Below are positions 18,707-29,773 of a stretch of 64,000 nucleotides of DNA, piece after piece. The translations under genes and the position numbers were made by a program. The notes under the pieces are model-generated. The model ran no database searches and had not been told where the DNA came from. It saw only the letters and a program-made list of their open reading frames with translations. The stretch covers positions 6,021-70,020 of the forward strand of contig CAZLPU010000017.1 of the NCBI GenBank assembly GCA_964561475.1. Direction: 5' to 3'. Source of the stretch: CAYUYV01 sp964561475. GTDB taxonomy: Bacteria; Pseudomonadota; Alphaproteobacteria; JAJFIK01. Each line of letters begins with the position of its first letter. Positions within the stretch are counted from its first letter, which is position 1.

Positions 18707-19000
18707 ATGAGTGGCAGCGAAAGCGGCGGGGGCAGGTTCGCAGACCCCGGCAGCGTCGTTCTCGACGTGACCGGCCTTGCGTGTCCCTTGCCGGTGCTGC
18801 GCCTGGGCAAGGCTCTCAGGAGCGCAGCGCCGGGCACCCTGATCCTGGTGCGAGCCAGCGATCCGATGGCGCGAGTGGATATTCCCCATTTGTGCCAGAC
18901 CACTGGTGATCTTGTGGAGGAGATCACTGACGAGCCGGACGGCTTTGTGATCCGGGTACGGAAAGCCGGGCCTGGGGACCACGGCGCAAGCGGTCCATGA
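18707..19000 (+). CDS. TusA/SirA/YeeD-family sulfur carrier protein
   Basis: 97 residues with the family signature L-D-V-T-G-L-A-C-P-L-P-V-L; Cys26 is the persulfide-carrying residue. TusA-type proteins pass sulfur for tRNA thiolation, molybdenum cofactor or sulfur oxidation. AGGAGG at 18694-18699 supports this start; the frame extends upstream through the terminator and is not used. No tus or dsr partners are adjacent, so the pathway is unknown. Confidence 0.93.
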   Translation: MSGSESGGGRFADPGSVVLDVTGLACPLPVLRLGKALRSAAPGTLILVRASDPMARVDIPHLCQTTGDLVEEITDEPDGFVIRVRKAGPGDHGASGP

Positions 19001-19182
19001 ATCGGAGATCGCCCTGACCGGTGGTGCGGGCGCAGGTGCCGCGCCTTGATCCCAGCGCCGGAATGGTAAGATTGTGGCGCTGTCCCCCTTGCGCTTGCCG
19101 GGCCTGCTTTGCAAGGTTGAGGGACCAGGGGCGGGGGCTGAGATCTGGGACCGCCTGCCCGAATAGTTTCAGGACCGCTGTA

Positions 19183-20610
19183 ATGAGCAACATGCCATCC
19201 GGACCGGTGCCGGAAGACGCCGCCCACCCATCCCGTATGGGCAGGGCAACGACCGGCAAGGCCTTTGATACCTCCAACGCCTTGGAGCGCATGCGCCACA
19301 AAATGGCGGACGACAATCCCAATGCGGCGCTCCTGATCGGGGCGGGCATCGGTCTGGCCATCGCCGCGACGATTTTCATTGCCTGGCTGTTCGTGGATCC
19401 CGCTCCCCCCAACACCATCCGTATCGCGACGGGAAGCGAGGGCGGCTACTACGCGAAACTGGGCGACATGTATCGCGACCGCCTCGAGGCCAGCGGGCTC
19501 AGGGTCAGTCTGGTCCCGAGCAAGGGCTCCATGGACAACATCGACCACCTGTCGGAAGGCCGGGCCGACGTGGCATTCATCCAGGGAGGCGTGCTGCCGG
19601 AAAATCCGCCGGAGATGCTCCAGTCCCTCGCGAGCGTCGCCCTTGAGCCCTTGTGGATTTTCACCCGGGGCGAGGAACCGGTCCGGCGCCTTTCCGAACT
19701 GGAGGGACGGCGGGTTTCCGTGGGCCCCGAGGGCAGCGGCACCCGGGCCTTGAGCCTCAATCTGCTCGAGGCGACGGGCATGGAAGACCGGGTCATCATC
19801 ACCGACGAGGGGCGGATGGCGGCGGTCAAGGCCTTGATGGACGGTGGTCTGGACGGGGCGCTCTTCGTGACCTCCGCCAGCACGGGGTCCATCCGGGATC
19901 TGCTCATGTCGCCCTCCATTCATTTGGCACAGCTTGAGCGTGCCGACGGGTTTGCCATGCGCTTCCCTTATCTCTCCGTTGTCACGATCCCGGAAGGCGG
20001 CTTCGATCTGTCCCTGAACGTGCCCGAGGCGCCCACACGCCTGTTGGCTCCGGCAACCACCCTTCTGGTTCGGGACGATGTGCATCCGGCGCTTGTAGCT
20101 TTGGTTCTCGATGTGGCTAACGTCATTCACGGGGCTGAAAGCCAGGTCGGGACCAATGTGAAATTTCCGTCCCAGGAGTTTCTGGAGTTGCCCCTCAACG
20201 AGGAGGCCCGGCGCTATTTCGAGAACGGACCCACATTCCTGCGCCGGTACATGCCCTTCTGGGCTGCCAATCTGGTGGAGCGGCTCTGGGTGCTCATTAT
20301 CCCGCTGGTGACCGTGATGATCCCCCTGATGCGAGTGGCCCCGCCCGCCTATCGCTGGCAGATCCGCCGGCGCATTTACCGGTGGTACGACGATCTGAGG
20401 GAGCTTGAGGAACTGGGCCGCAAGGCGGACACCGATGAGGAGCGTCGCGAGATTGTTGCTGCCCTGGATGCTCTCGAGGCGGATGTGGGTGCCATCCGCG
20501 TGCCCCTGTCCTACACCGATAACCTCTATCATCTGCGCCTGCATATCGAGTTTGCCAGACGCATGGTCGACCCCACCCAGGGCCCTGATTTGCTCAGCTC
20601 ACCCGCATGA
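19183..20610 (+). CDS. TAXI-family TRAP solute-binding protein, membrane anchored at both ends
   Basis: 475 residues. A cytoplasmic N-terminus is followed by a membrane helix (48-71), then a periplasmic binding domain opening I-R-I-A-T-G-S-E-G-G-Y-Y, the TAXI hallmark, with G-S-M-D-N-I at about 118 and G-P-E-G-S-G-T at about 185. A second helix near 365-385 (V-L-I-I-P-L-V-T-V-M-I-P-L) leads to a basic, helical cytoplasmic tail. TAXI proteins normally deliver substrates to fused DctQM-type permeases; none is present. The tethered two-helix layout suggests a signalling or accessory role instead of free solute shuttling. The start has AGGACC upstream; a longer frame begins at 19021. Confidence 0.88.
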   Translation: MSNMPSGPVPEDAAHPSRMGRATTGKAFDTSNALERMRHKMADDNPNAALLIGAGIGLAIAATIFIAWLFVDPAPPNTIRIATGSEGGYYAKLGDMYRDRLEASGLRVSLVPSKGSMDNIDHLSEGRADVAFIQGGVLPENPPEMLQSLASVALEPLWIFTRGEEPVRRLSELEGRRVSVGPEGSGTRALSLNLLEATGMEDRVIITDEGRMAAVKALMDGGLDGALFVTSASTGSIRDLLMSPSIHLAQLERADGFAMRFPYLSVVTIPEGGFDLSLNVPEAPTRLLAPATTLLVRDDVHPALVALVLDVANVIHGAESQVGTNVKFPSQEFLELPLNEEARRYFENGPTFLRRYMPFWAANLVERLWVLIIPLVTVMIPLMRVAPPAYRWQIRRRIYRWYDDLRELEELGRKADTDEERREIVAALDALEADVGAIRVPLSYTDNLYHLRLHIEFARRMVDPTQGPDLLSSPA

Positions 20611-20802
20611 GTGCACGGCGTTCATGATGCGGACGGCCCTGGGGGAGCATCCCGGTCGCGATGGCCGGGTTGCCCTCGGGGTAGAGTGCGAACAGGCCAA
20701 AGGGACGGAGGCACCATCCCGGTGAGGACGCCCCGGGGAAAAACAAATCGACTTGCGCGCTTTGCAATAGAAAATTCCGCACAAGGCGCGTAAACTCTCA
20801 TC

Positions 20803-22350
20803 ATGATGCATCCGGGAACCGATTCAGGACACGTGGCAAGGGTCATGACACACCCCACGGCAGTCGGCTGGTCTGATCTCTGCGCTCTCGTCCGGCACAA
20901 TTGGCGCCGCCGACCGGTTCCCAGCCTTCTCTCTTCCCCCCTGCCCGGATCCCTTTGCGGGGCTTGCCTCGTTCTGCTGACGGTCATGCTGTTCTCCGCC
21001 GTGCCCCTGCCGTCCTCAGCCTTGCAGGCCGCGACTTCCGACAGCGTCGGTGTTGCAAACACCGGGTCCGCCACGGGGGCCGGCACCGGTTCCAGCACCG
21101 ATTCCAATACTGGGGCTGGCGCCAATCAGCCGGAGACGGGTGAGAGTGCCGGGGCAGCCGAACCCGGCACGGCGAGCGAAGACCAGCCCACGGATCCCTC
21201 ACCATCCGAGGCACCGGACCCGATGCCTGCGCCGCCGCCGTTCCTGCGGATTGCAACGGGGGCGGTCACCGGCAGCTATTTCACCGTCGCCAACACCATC
21301 GCCAGCGTCGTGTCCAATCCCTCGGGATCGGCCCGCTGTTTCGATGAGGCCCGGTGCGGCCCCCCCGGTCTGATCGCCGTGGCCCAGGCCAGCGAAGGCT
21401 CCGTGCGCAATGTTGTGGAAGTGAACGCGGGCGCCGTGGAAACCGGCCTCGCCCAGGCGGATATTGTCTCCTCCGCCGTCCTTGGCGCGGGCATGTTCCG
21501 GGAGATCGGGGCCCAGACGGACGTTTTTGTGCTGGCCAATCTGTATCCGGAGACGGTGCATCTGGTCTCCCGCCCGGATGCCGGGATCACGGGGATCGCG
21601 GATCTGGCCGGGCGTATTGTGTCTCTGGACCGGCCCGGATCGGGCACCCATGCCAACGCCACCCAGCTTCTGGAAATGTTCGGCCTCAAGGATGAGGTGA
21701 CCATCCGCAGGCTCAGTCCGGACGGGGCGGCCCGGGAACTGGCGGCGGGTACAATCGATGCGTTCTTCTACACCGCCGGAGCGCCGGTTCCCCTCATTTC
21801 CCGCCTCATCGAACAGAATGAAGGCAAGCTGGTGCCCATCGCGGGCAAGCCGGTCGAGGCCATGGACAAAGGCGGCGCGGCGGACAACCTACCCCCCGGC
21901 GCCGTGGGCATGGTGGAAAGCACCCTCCGACCAGCGGTCATTCCGGCAGACGTTTATCCGGGTCAGGAGCAGGTCTCCACTCTTTCCGTAGGCGCCCTTT
22001 GGATTGCCAGTGCCGACATGGATGCGGATCTGGCCTACAGCATTGTCCGTGCCCTGTTCCATCCGGAGAACACACAGATGCTGGCGGCCAATCATGTCCT
22101 TGGGGCGCAGATCAGCCTCGAGGATGCCATCCAATATGGCGGCGCCCAGCTCCATCCCGGCGCTGAACGCTTCTACCAGGAAGCCGGCCTGTTCGATCCT
22201 GCCCCCCCGGCTCCCAGTGCTCCCAGTACTCCCGGCATGGACGGCAGTGGGGAAGCTTCTGAACAGGGTGGAGCAACCTCCGCCGGGCCGGCCCCGGAAG
22301 AAGGGCAGGCCAGCGAAGAGACCGGCGGCGTACCTGATCCGGCACCATGA
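20803..22350 (+). CDS. Second TAXI-family solute-binding protein with low-complexity linkers
   Basis: 515 residues. A hydrophobic segment near 50-72 is followed by a Thr/Gly/Ser/Glu/Pro-rich linker (about 75-145). The TAXI domain starts L-R-I-A-T-G-A-V-T-G-S-Y-F and contains R-P-G-S-G-T-H-A-N and Y-T-A-G-A-P-V-P. The last 55 residues are again Pro/Ser/Gly-rich. It follows the first TAXI gene by 192 bp in the same direction. The two differ considerably in sequence, so they are not a recent duplication. The exact start is uncertain. Confidence 0.85.
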   Translation: MMHPGTDSGHVARVMTHPTAVGWSDLCALVRHNWRRRPVPSLLSSPLPGSLCGACLVLLTVMLFSAVPLPSSALQAATSDSVGVANTGSATGAGTGSSTDSNTGAGANQPETGESAGAAEPGTASEDQPTDPSPSEAPDPMPAPPPFLRIATGAVTGSYFTVANTIASVVSNPSGSARCFDEARCGPPGLIAVAQASEGSVRNVVEVNAGAVETGLAQADIVSSAVLGAGMFREIGAQTDVFVLANLYPETVHLVSRPDAGITGIADLAGRIVSLDRPGSGTHANATQLLEMFGLKDEVTIRRLSPDGAARELAAGTIDAFFYTAGAPVPLISRLIEQNEGKLVPIAGKPVEAMDKGGAADNLPPGAVGMVESTLRPAVIPADVYPGQEQVSTLSVGALWIASADMDADLAYSIVRALFHPENTQMLAANHVLGAQISLEDAIQYGGAQLHPGAERFYQEAGLFDPAPPAPSAPSTPGMDGSGEASEQGGATSAGPAPEEGQASEETGGVPDPAP

Positions 22351-22848
22351 ACCAATCCCCTTTGAAGGCTCCGTCTCTCCGGTCCCCGTCCTGCCCCCCC
22401 CGTCCTGATTGCCCCGTCCTGAACCCGGGCCGGGCCATTGAAGCCATGGCATCGGCGACCAGAAAACGCGAGTGGGCGTGAAAATTACCCGCTCAAACCG
22501 TCAAAAACACTTTTTCAAAAGACTTCCCCAACCATTCTGCGCAACCTGCCAGTCGCAATTATGACCTTTGCGTAAGGCCCATTCCGGCATGCGCGGGCTG
22601 CTTTTGCCAAGTGGAGCGTGTTGACGTCCGGTGCTGAGGGGCTCTGGATACCGGCGGGTGAGCGATACGCTTGTCAGCCAACGGGGGATGGGCCATAGCG
22701 CTTGCGTGCAGCGCGTTGCGGGCCGGGCCCTGAAAGTCGAATTGCCGGAGCCTGGGGGTCGATGACCGCTCCGGAAGCCTTACGTCATCGGAGTCAGGCC
22801 GTGCATCCGCAATCCGGCAAGGACAGCGGACAAAAGAAAGGAATAACC
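22351..22848. other. 498-bp intergenic region upstream of the aminopeptidase gene
   Basis: Contains no convincing gene. The section around 22480-22580 is AT-richer than its surroundings. TTGACG near 22620 could be a -35 element, but the matching -10 is poor. The region separates the TAXI pair from the aminopeptidase operon. Confidence 0.4.
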
Positions 22849-24294
22849 ATGCTCGACTGTTTCGTCCCCAATCCGTCCCAGCCGTCCGTTCCGATGGATC
22901 TGGTCAGCACCGCCACGCTGCCCGATTGGCTGGGCCGCCAGGAACCCCGCACCCTGGCCTGGGTCCAGGCCAACGGCTTCAAGGCGCAGGCCGGTCGATT
23001 GCTGACCATTCCGGGTCCCGGGGGAGAAAGAGAGCGCATTGTGTTCGGCCTCGGGGACGATACCGACCCGTTCCTGCCCGGTGACCTGCCGGGGCTTCTG
23101 CCTGAAGGTCTCTATCATTTCGACGGCGGACCCGAAGGCCGGGACCCCAATCTCCTGGTGCTGGCCTGGGCCCTTGGTGCCTACCGGTACAAGGGCTTCA
23201 AGAGCGGCGGCGAAGACTCCCAGGTCCGTTTGGCCCTGCCCCGGGATGTGGCGCCCGCAGAAGCGGCCATCATTGCCGAGGGGGTCTATCTCACCCGGGA
23301 TCTGGTCAACACCCCGTCCAACGCCATGGGACCGGCCGAACTGGAAAAGGCCACCCGCCAACTCGCCGAGCGTCACGGCGCGCGGGTCGATACCATTCTC
23401 GGGGACGATCTTCTCGACGCGAATTTTCCCCTGATCCATGCGGTGGGCCGGGCGTCCGTCCGTGAACCCCGTCTGATTGATCTGACCTGGGGTGAAGACC
23501 GGCGCGACGTCACCCGGATCACCCTTGTGGGCAAAGGGGTGTGCTTTGACAGCGGCGGTCTGAGCCTCAAGCCGGCCAAGGCCATGGAACTGATGAAAAA
23601 GGATATGGGCGGTGCGGCCCATGCCCTGGGCCTTGCCCACATGATCATGGGTCTGGGTCTTCCGGTGCGCCTGCGTGTCCTGATTCCGGCGGTGGAAAAT
23701 GCCGTCTCCGGGGATGCGTTCCGCCCGGGGGATGTCTACACCGCCCGCAACGGCGTTTCCGTGGAAATTGCCAACACCGACGCGGAAGGCCGCCTTGTGC
23801 TCGCCGATGCCATGGCTTACGGCGCCGAGGAGGAGCCGGATCTGGTGGCCGTTTTCGCGACCCTGACCGGAGCCGCCCGCGTGGCCCTCGGTCCGGAAGT
23901 GGTGCCCTTCTACACCCCGGATGATGAGCTGGCCGCCGCCCTGGCCGAAAGTGCCTGGGCCGCCAATGATCCGGTCTGGCGCATGCCCCTCTACAAGCCC
24001 TATGAGGCCATGCTCCACAGCGATGTGGCGGATCTGAACCATGTGACCAAGGACGGTTTTGCCGGTTCCGTGACGGCGGCGCTTTTCCTTGGCCGGTTCG
24101 TCGGCAAGGCCCGCACCTGGGTCCACTTCGATGTTTATGCCTGGAACCCCCAGCCCAAGCCGGGACGCCCAATGGGTGGCGAGGCCCAGGTGGTGCGGGG
24201 TCTTTTCAATGTGCTCCAGCACCGGTATGCCAGCGCCTACGCCGCGGGAGGCCAGGGCCTCGAAGGGAACCGCGCTGCAGGATCCGCTGTATAG
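22849..24294 (+). CDS. Leucyl aminopeptidase family protein (M17)
   Basis: 481 residues, normal for M17. The dinuclear metal site and catalytic motifs are intact: V-G-K-G-V-C-F-D-S-G-G, K-K-D-M-G-G-A, and the family signature N-T-D-A-E-G-R-L. It removes N-terminal residues from peptides in the cytoplasm. The start is set by AAAGAAAGGA at 22833-22842. It begins a run with a MarR regulator and an NlpC/P60 peptidase, a common alphaproteobacterial arrangement, and faces a convergent peptide importer. Confidence 0.95.
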   Translation: MLDCFVPNPSQPSVPMDLVSTATLPDWLGRQEPRTLAWVQANGFKAQAGRLLTIPGPGGERERIVFGLGDDTDPFLPGDLPGLLPEGLYHFDGGPEGRDPNLLVLAWALGAYRYKGFKSGGEDSQVRLALPRDVAPAEAAIIAEGVYLTRDLVNTPSNAMGPAELEKATRQLAERHGARVDTILGDDLLDANFPLIHAVGRASVREPRLIDLTWGEDRRDVTRITLVGKGVCFDSGGLSLKPAKAMELMKKDMGGAAHALGLAHMIMGLGLPVRLRVLIPAVENAVSGDAFRPGDVYTARNGVSVEIANTDAEGRLVLADAMAYGAEEEPDLVAVFATLTGAARVALGPEVVPFYTPDDELAAALAESAWAANDPVWRMPLYKPYEAMLHSDVADLNHVTKDGFAGSVTAALFLGRFVGKARTWVHFDVYAWNPQPKPGRPMGGEAQVVRGLFNVLQHRYASAYAAGGQGLEGNRAAGSAV

Positions 24295-24317
24295 TGACAG
24301 TTCGAGAGGGGAATATC

Positions 24318-24863
24318 ATGGGGGCAGACGCAATGGAGGCGCGGGTGTTTGATCCGCCCAAGGATGGACCGGCGGGCGATGCCGGCCACCCGCACGATGG
24401 TCGTGGTGACACCGGGGAGGCCGGGGGGGCGGCTCCGGCGGATCTCCAGGCGCTGGGTCTGTGGCACAAGGTCGTGCTCGGATCGGTCCGCGATGACACG
24501 CCGGATCTCACCCAGCGGCAGCTGGCCCTGATCCTGACCGTGTATCTCGCACCGGGGCCCCATTCCGTGCGTTCCCTGGCGGATCACCTCGGCGTGCAGC
24601 GGCCGGTCGTGACCAGAGCGCTTGATACCCTGGGCGCCATGGGTCTGGTGCTGCGCCGGCGCGATGAAACCGACCGCCGCCGGGTTCTGGTCCTGAAGAC
24701 ACCCAAAGGTCAGGATTTCCTCACGGATTTTGCCCGGATGATCCACGCGGCGGGCGGCCTCCAGGATACGCCTTGCGCGCCGGTTCACGGTCCGGCCCGC
24801 AACGCCGGTGTTCTGCCAAGGGCGGCCCAGATCCTGGAAGAGCCAAACCATGCCGAGCCCTGA
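24318..24863 (+). CDS. MarR-family transcriptional regulator
   Basis: 181 residues. An N-terminal Gly/Asp/Ala-rich extension (to about 45) precedes the winged-helix domain: L-T-Q-R-Q-L-A-L-I-L-T-V-Y, the recognition helix region L-G-V-Q-R-P-V-V-T-R-A-L-D, and the wing R-R-R-D-E-T-D-R-R-R. The ATG at 24318 follows GAGGGGAA; an upstream GTG overlapping the aminopeptidase stop is possible. The stop overlaps the next gene by 14 bp. Its likely targets are the operon itself, but no operator was identified. Confidence 0.88.
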   Translation: MGADAMEARVFDPPKDGPAGDAGHPHDGRGDTGEAGGAAPADLQALGLWHKVVLGSVRDDTPDLTQRQLALILTVYLAPGPHSVRSLADHLGVQRPVVTRALDTLGAMGLVLRRRDETDRRRVLVLKTPKGQDFLTDFARMIHAAGGLQDTPCAPVHGPARNAGVLPRAAQILEEPNHAEP

Positions 24864-25777
24864 GGGGCGTTCACACCCGACAAGCACCGACGGGAACCGT
24901 CCGGACTGGTCCGAACGGTTCCGCCCGGATCCGCGGGTGACGCCGGTCCGGGATGGCTGGGCCAGCGCACGGCTCAAGGGGTTGGTGGAGGCGGATCATT
25001 TCGCCGAACCGGTCCTTTGCCACGTCACGGCACCATGTCTGCCCTTGCGCAAAGCGCCGGCCCATGACGCGCCCCTGGACACACAGGTCCTCTTCGGGGA
25101 AGACCTCGACCTTCTGCGTGAAGAGGGGGACTGGGCCTGGGTCCAGGCCCGCGCCGACGACTATGTTGGATTTGTGCCCCGGGCCGGTCTCGGCAAAGGG
25201 CCCGCCCGCGCAGGCGCCCGGGTCGGCGTGTTGCGCACTTTCGTCTTTTCCCGTCCGGACCTGAAAAGCCCGCCTTTGGGCATGTTGAGTCTGAATGCCC
25301 GGGTGCGTGTGATCGGGGCTCGGGGCCAGTTCAGCGCCATTGATCAGAGCTTGGATGGGCAGGGACCGGACAGCCGCCCGGGATACATCTTCACGCCCCA
25401 TTTGCGGGTGGCGGAGCAATGGGACCGGGACCCGGCCGGATGCGCCGAACGGTTTCTGGGCGCACCCTATTTATGGGGTGGCAAGGATAGTCTGGGTCTG
25501 GACTGTTCCGGCCTCGTGCAGATGGCCCTTCATGCCTGCGGCATTCCCTCTCCAAGAGACGCGGACATGCAAGAGGCCACGCTCGGCGTGCCGGTCGGTG
25601 CGTCCGTCGAGGACGGGCTGGGCCAGCTTCGGCGGGGCGATCTGATTTTCTGGAAAGGTCACGTGACCATGATGGTGGACGGCACGCACATGGTGCATGC
25701 CAACGCTACCCATATGGCCGTGACCATTGATCCGCTCCGGGACTTTGCCGAGCGGATTGCCTGCACCGATGGCCCGG

Positions 25778-25803
<26 letters not shown>
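24850..25803 (+). CDS. NlpC/P60-family (C40) cysteine peptidase with bacterial SH3 domains
   Basis: 317 residues. Two SH3-like modules (about 60-190) are followed by a C40 domain with the catalytic Cys in L-D-C-S-G-L-V-Q, the His in K-G-H-V-T-M-M, and the third polar residue near H-A-N-A-T. Such enzymes cut gamma-D-Glu-DAP bonds in peptidoglycan peptides. No signal peptide is visible, which fits a cytoplasmic murein-peptide recycling enzyme; together with the aminopeptidase and the convergent peptide importer this suggests turnover of cell-wall or other peptides. The end overlaps the convergent ABC gene by 26 bp. Confidence 0.92.
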
Positions 25804-27414
<1,611 letters not shown>

Positions 27415-27418
<4 letters not shown>

Positions 27419-28599
27419 GGCGAGGCACTCCCCCTCTCCCCGGCTTTTTGAGCCCCGTTTCCTTGGCCGACACTTGCCACGTCTTGTGGAACGCCGTGAC
27501 CTGCCCTGGCGTGGCTGGTCTTCCGGGGATCGAAAGCATCCCGGGCCGCCTCGCCGATGAAAACGAGCAGGGCCAGAATGCCGCCCAGGGCAACAAAGGC
27601 GGTGATGCCGAGCCAGGGGGCCTGGAGATTGACCTTGCCTTGCCGGGCCAGTTCCCCCAGGGACGGTTCGCCGGGGGGCAGGCCGAAGCCCAGAAAATCA
27701 AGGCTCGACAGGGTGGTCACCGCCGCACTGAGAAGGAAAGGCAGGTAGGTCAGGGTCGCAACCATGGCATTGGGGAGAATGTGTCGGGCCATGATGTCCC
27801 AATGGCCGGCGCCCAGGGCCCGGGCAGCCCTCACATAATCGAAATTCCGCCCCCGGAGAAACTCCGCCCGCACCACCCCCACAAGCGCGACCCAGCTGAA
27901 CAGGGACAGAGCACCCAGAATGACCCAGAACCCGGGCTGGAAGATCGCCCCCAGAATGATCAGGACGTAAAGCGCCGGAACACTCGACCAGATCTCGATG
28001 AACCGCTGGAACAGAAGGTCGGTCCAGCCGCCGAAATAACCCTGCACCGCACCCGCCGTTACACCGATCACAGCGGAAATGCCCGTGAGGATCAGGGCAA
28101 AGATCACGGAGGTGCGAAAGCCGTAGATCAGCCTGGCGAGCACATCCCGCTGATTATCATCCGTCCCCAGCCAGTTCTGGCCATCTGGAGCCTTCGGTGC
28201 CTGGTCGCCGCCGGTGCGTACCAGCGTGTCATGGGCATAAGGAATGGGTGCCCGGATCATCCAGCCGCCCTTGTCCCGGATCAGGGCCTGGACATGGGGG
28301 TCGTTATAGTCGGTGCCGCGCACATAATCGCCGCCGAACCGGGTCTCGGGATAGTCGGTCAGCACCGGGCTGAGCAGGGCGCCGTCGTAATAGACCAGCA
28401 GCGGCTTGTCATTCGCGATCAGTTCCGCACACAGGGACAGCCCGAACAGGATCAGAAAGATCCGCAGGCACCAGACCCCCCGGCGGTTGGCATTGAACAC
28501 CGCAAGGCGCCGCCGGGTCATGGGCGAAAGCGTGATCCGGGGCACAAAGGGGATTGTGCCGATGACGGGAAGCTTGAGTGGGCCGGTCTGGGAAGCCAT
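27415..28599 (-). CDS. yejE: Peptide ABC transporter permease (YejE-like)
   Basis: 394 residues. An N-terminal helix (about 45-65), a large periplasmic loop containing Y-D-G and R-F-G-G-D-Y, then a binding-protein-dependent transport domain with the EAA-loop motif (A-A-R-A-L-G-A-G-H-W-D-I). The size and the loop after the first helix match YejE rather than generic DppC. The last 40 residues are a Gly/Ala/Gln-rich tail. It lies six bases downstream of the yejB-like gene. Confidence 0.92.
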
Positions 28600-28605
28600 C
28601 AGCGA

Positions 28606-29679
28606 TCAGGTCTCCCGCCGGGAAAAGTCGATGCGCGGGTCCACCCACATATAAGTCAGGTCACTGATCAAGGTCACAACCAGACCGATCAGGCCGTAGA
28701 TGTAGAGGGTGGCAAAGACCACCGGGTAGTCCCGGGACAGAATGGATTCGAAGGCCAGGAGCCCGAGCCCATCCAGATTGAATATGGTCTCGATCAGGAG
28801 AGACCCGGTAAAGAAGACCGCGACAAAGGCCGCCGGAAATCCGGAAATGACGATCAGCATGGCATTGCGGAACACATGGCCGTAAAGGACCCGGTTCTCG
28901 GTGAGCCCCTTGGCCCGGGCGGTGGTCACATACTGCTTGTTGATCTCGTCCAGAAAGGAATTTTTGGTCAGGAGAGTGATCGTGGCAAAGCCGCTCATCA
29001 CCATGGCGAGCACGGGCAGGGCAATGTGCCAGAGATAGTCCAGGATCTGCATGGGCAGGCTCATGGTCTCCCACCCATGGGAAGTGAGGCCCCTCAAGGG
29101 AAACCAGGAGAGGAAACTGCCGCCGGCGAACAGGGTGATGAGCAGGACCGCGAACAGGAATGAGGGAATGGCATAGGCGATCACCACCCCCGTACTGGTC
29201 CACACATCAAAGGCCGAGCCGTCCCGCACTGCCTTGGCCACCCCAAGGGGGATAGAGACCAGGTAGACGATCAGCGTGGTCCAGAGGCCCAGGGAGATGG
29301 AAACCGGCAGTTTTTCCCCGATCAGGGTCAGCACCGGTACGTCGCGGAAATAGCTGTTGCCGAAATCAAAGCGGAGGAAGTCGCCGACCATTTTGAAATA
29401 GCGTTCATGGGGCGGGCGGTCGAAACCGAAACGGATTTTGAGTTCTTCCACAAATTCAGGATCGAGCCCCTGGGCGCCCCGGTACAGGCCCGCGCTCTCC
29501 CCGCCGCCTTCATCCCCGCCGAGACGGGCCATGGCGGTATCGCCGCCGCCCGCCATCCGGGAGGCCATGGTCTCAATGGGGCCGCCGGGTGCGAACTGGA
29601 TGATGATGAAGCTGACGGTGAGGATGCCGAGCAGGGTCGGCACCATGAGGAGCAGACGGCGCACAATATAGCCGAGCAT
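28606..29679 (-). CDS. yejB: Peptide ABC transporter permease (YejB-like)
   Basis: 357 residues beginning M-L-G-Y-I-V-R-R-L-L-L, typical of DppB/YejB permeases, with five to six helices and the cytoplasmic EAA loop T-A-R-A-K-G-L. A periplasmic insertion near residues 40-75 rich in Gly and Glu is characteristic of YejB. First gene of yejBEF; no yejA-type binding protein is found in the window, so it must be encoded elsewhere or be replaced. Confidence 0.92.
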   Translation of the reverse strand: MLGYIVRRLLLMVPTLLGILTVSFIIIQFAPGGPIETMASRMAGGGDTAMARLGGDEGGGESAGLYRGAQGLDPEFVEELKIRFGFDRPPHERYFKMVGDFLRFDFGNSYFRDVPVLTLIGEKLPVSISLGLWTTLIVYLVSIPLGVAKAVRDGSAFDVWTSTGVVIAYAIPSFLFAVLLITLFAGGSFLSWFPLRGLTSHGWETMSLPMQILDYLWHIALPVLAMVMSGFATITLLTKNSFLDEINKQYVTTARAKGLTENRVLYGHVFRNAMLIVISGFPAAFVAVFFTGSLLIETIFNLDGLGLLAFESILSRDYPVVFATLYIYGLIGLVVTLISDLTYMWVDPRIDFSRRET

Positions 29680-29773
29680 TCAGGACCCTCCGTAAGCCTG
29701 GGGCCCACCGCCAGCCTTGGTCTTGATCAGGCTGACGGCTTTGACGCGATACCGCAAGCAATAGCCGTGGCGA

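Noticed and set aside
16633..20544. A 1303-codon open frame on the minus strand opposite the RTX, TusA and TAXI genes
   Set aside because: It is the shadow of three well-supported plus-strand genes with ribosome sites and terminators; its product is a Val/Gly/Ala/Asp-rich sequence with no fold, as expected from GC-rich antisense codons.
24294..24317. GTG start for the MarR gene overlapping the aminopeptidase stop
   Set aside because: The ATG at 24318 has a GAGGGGAA ribosome site at suitable distance; the GTG has none.
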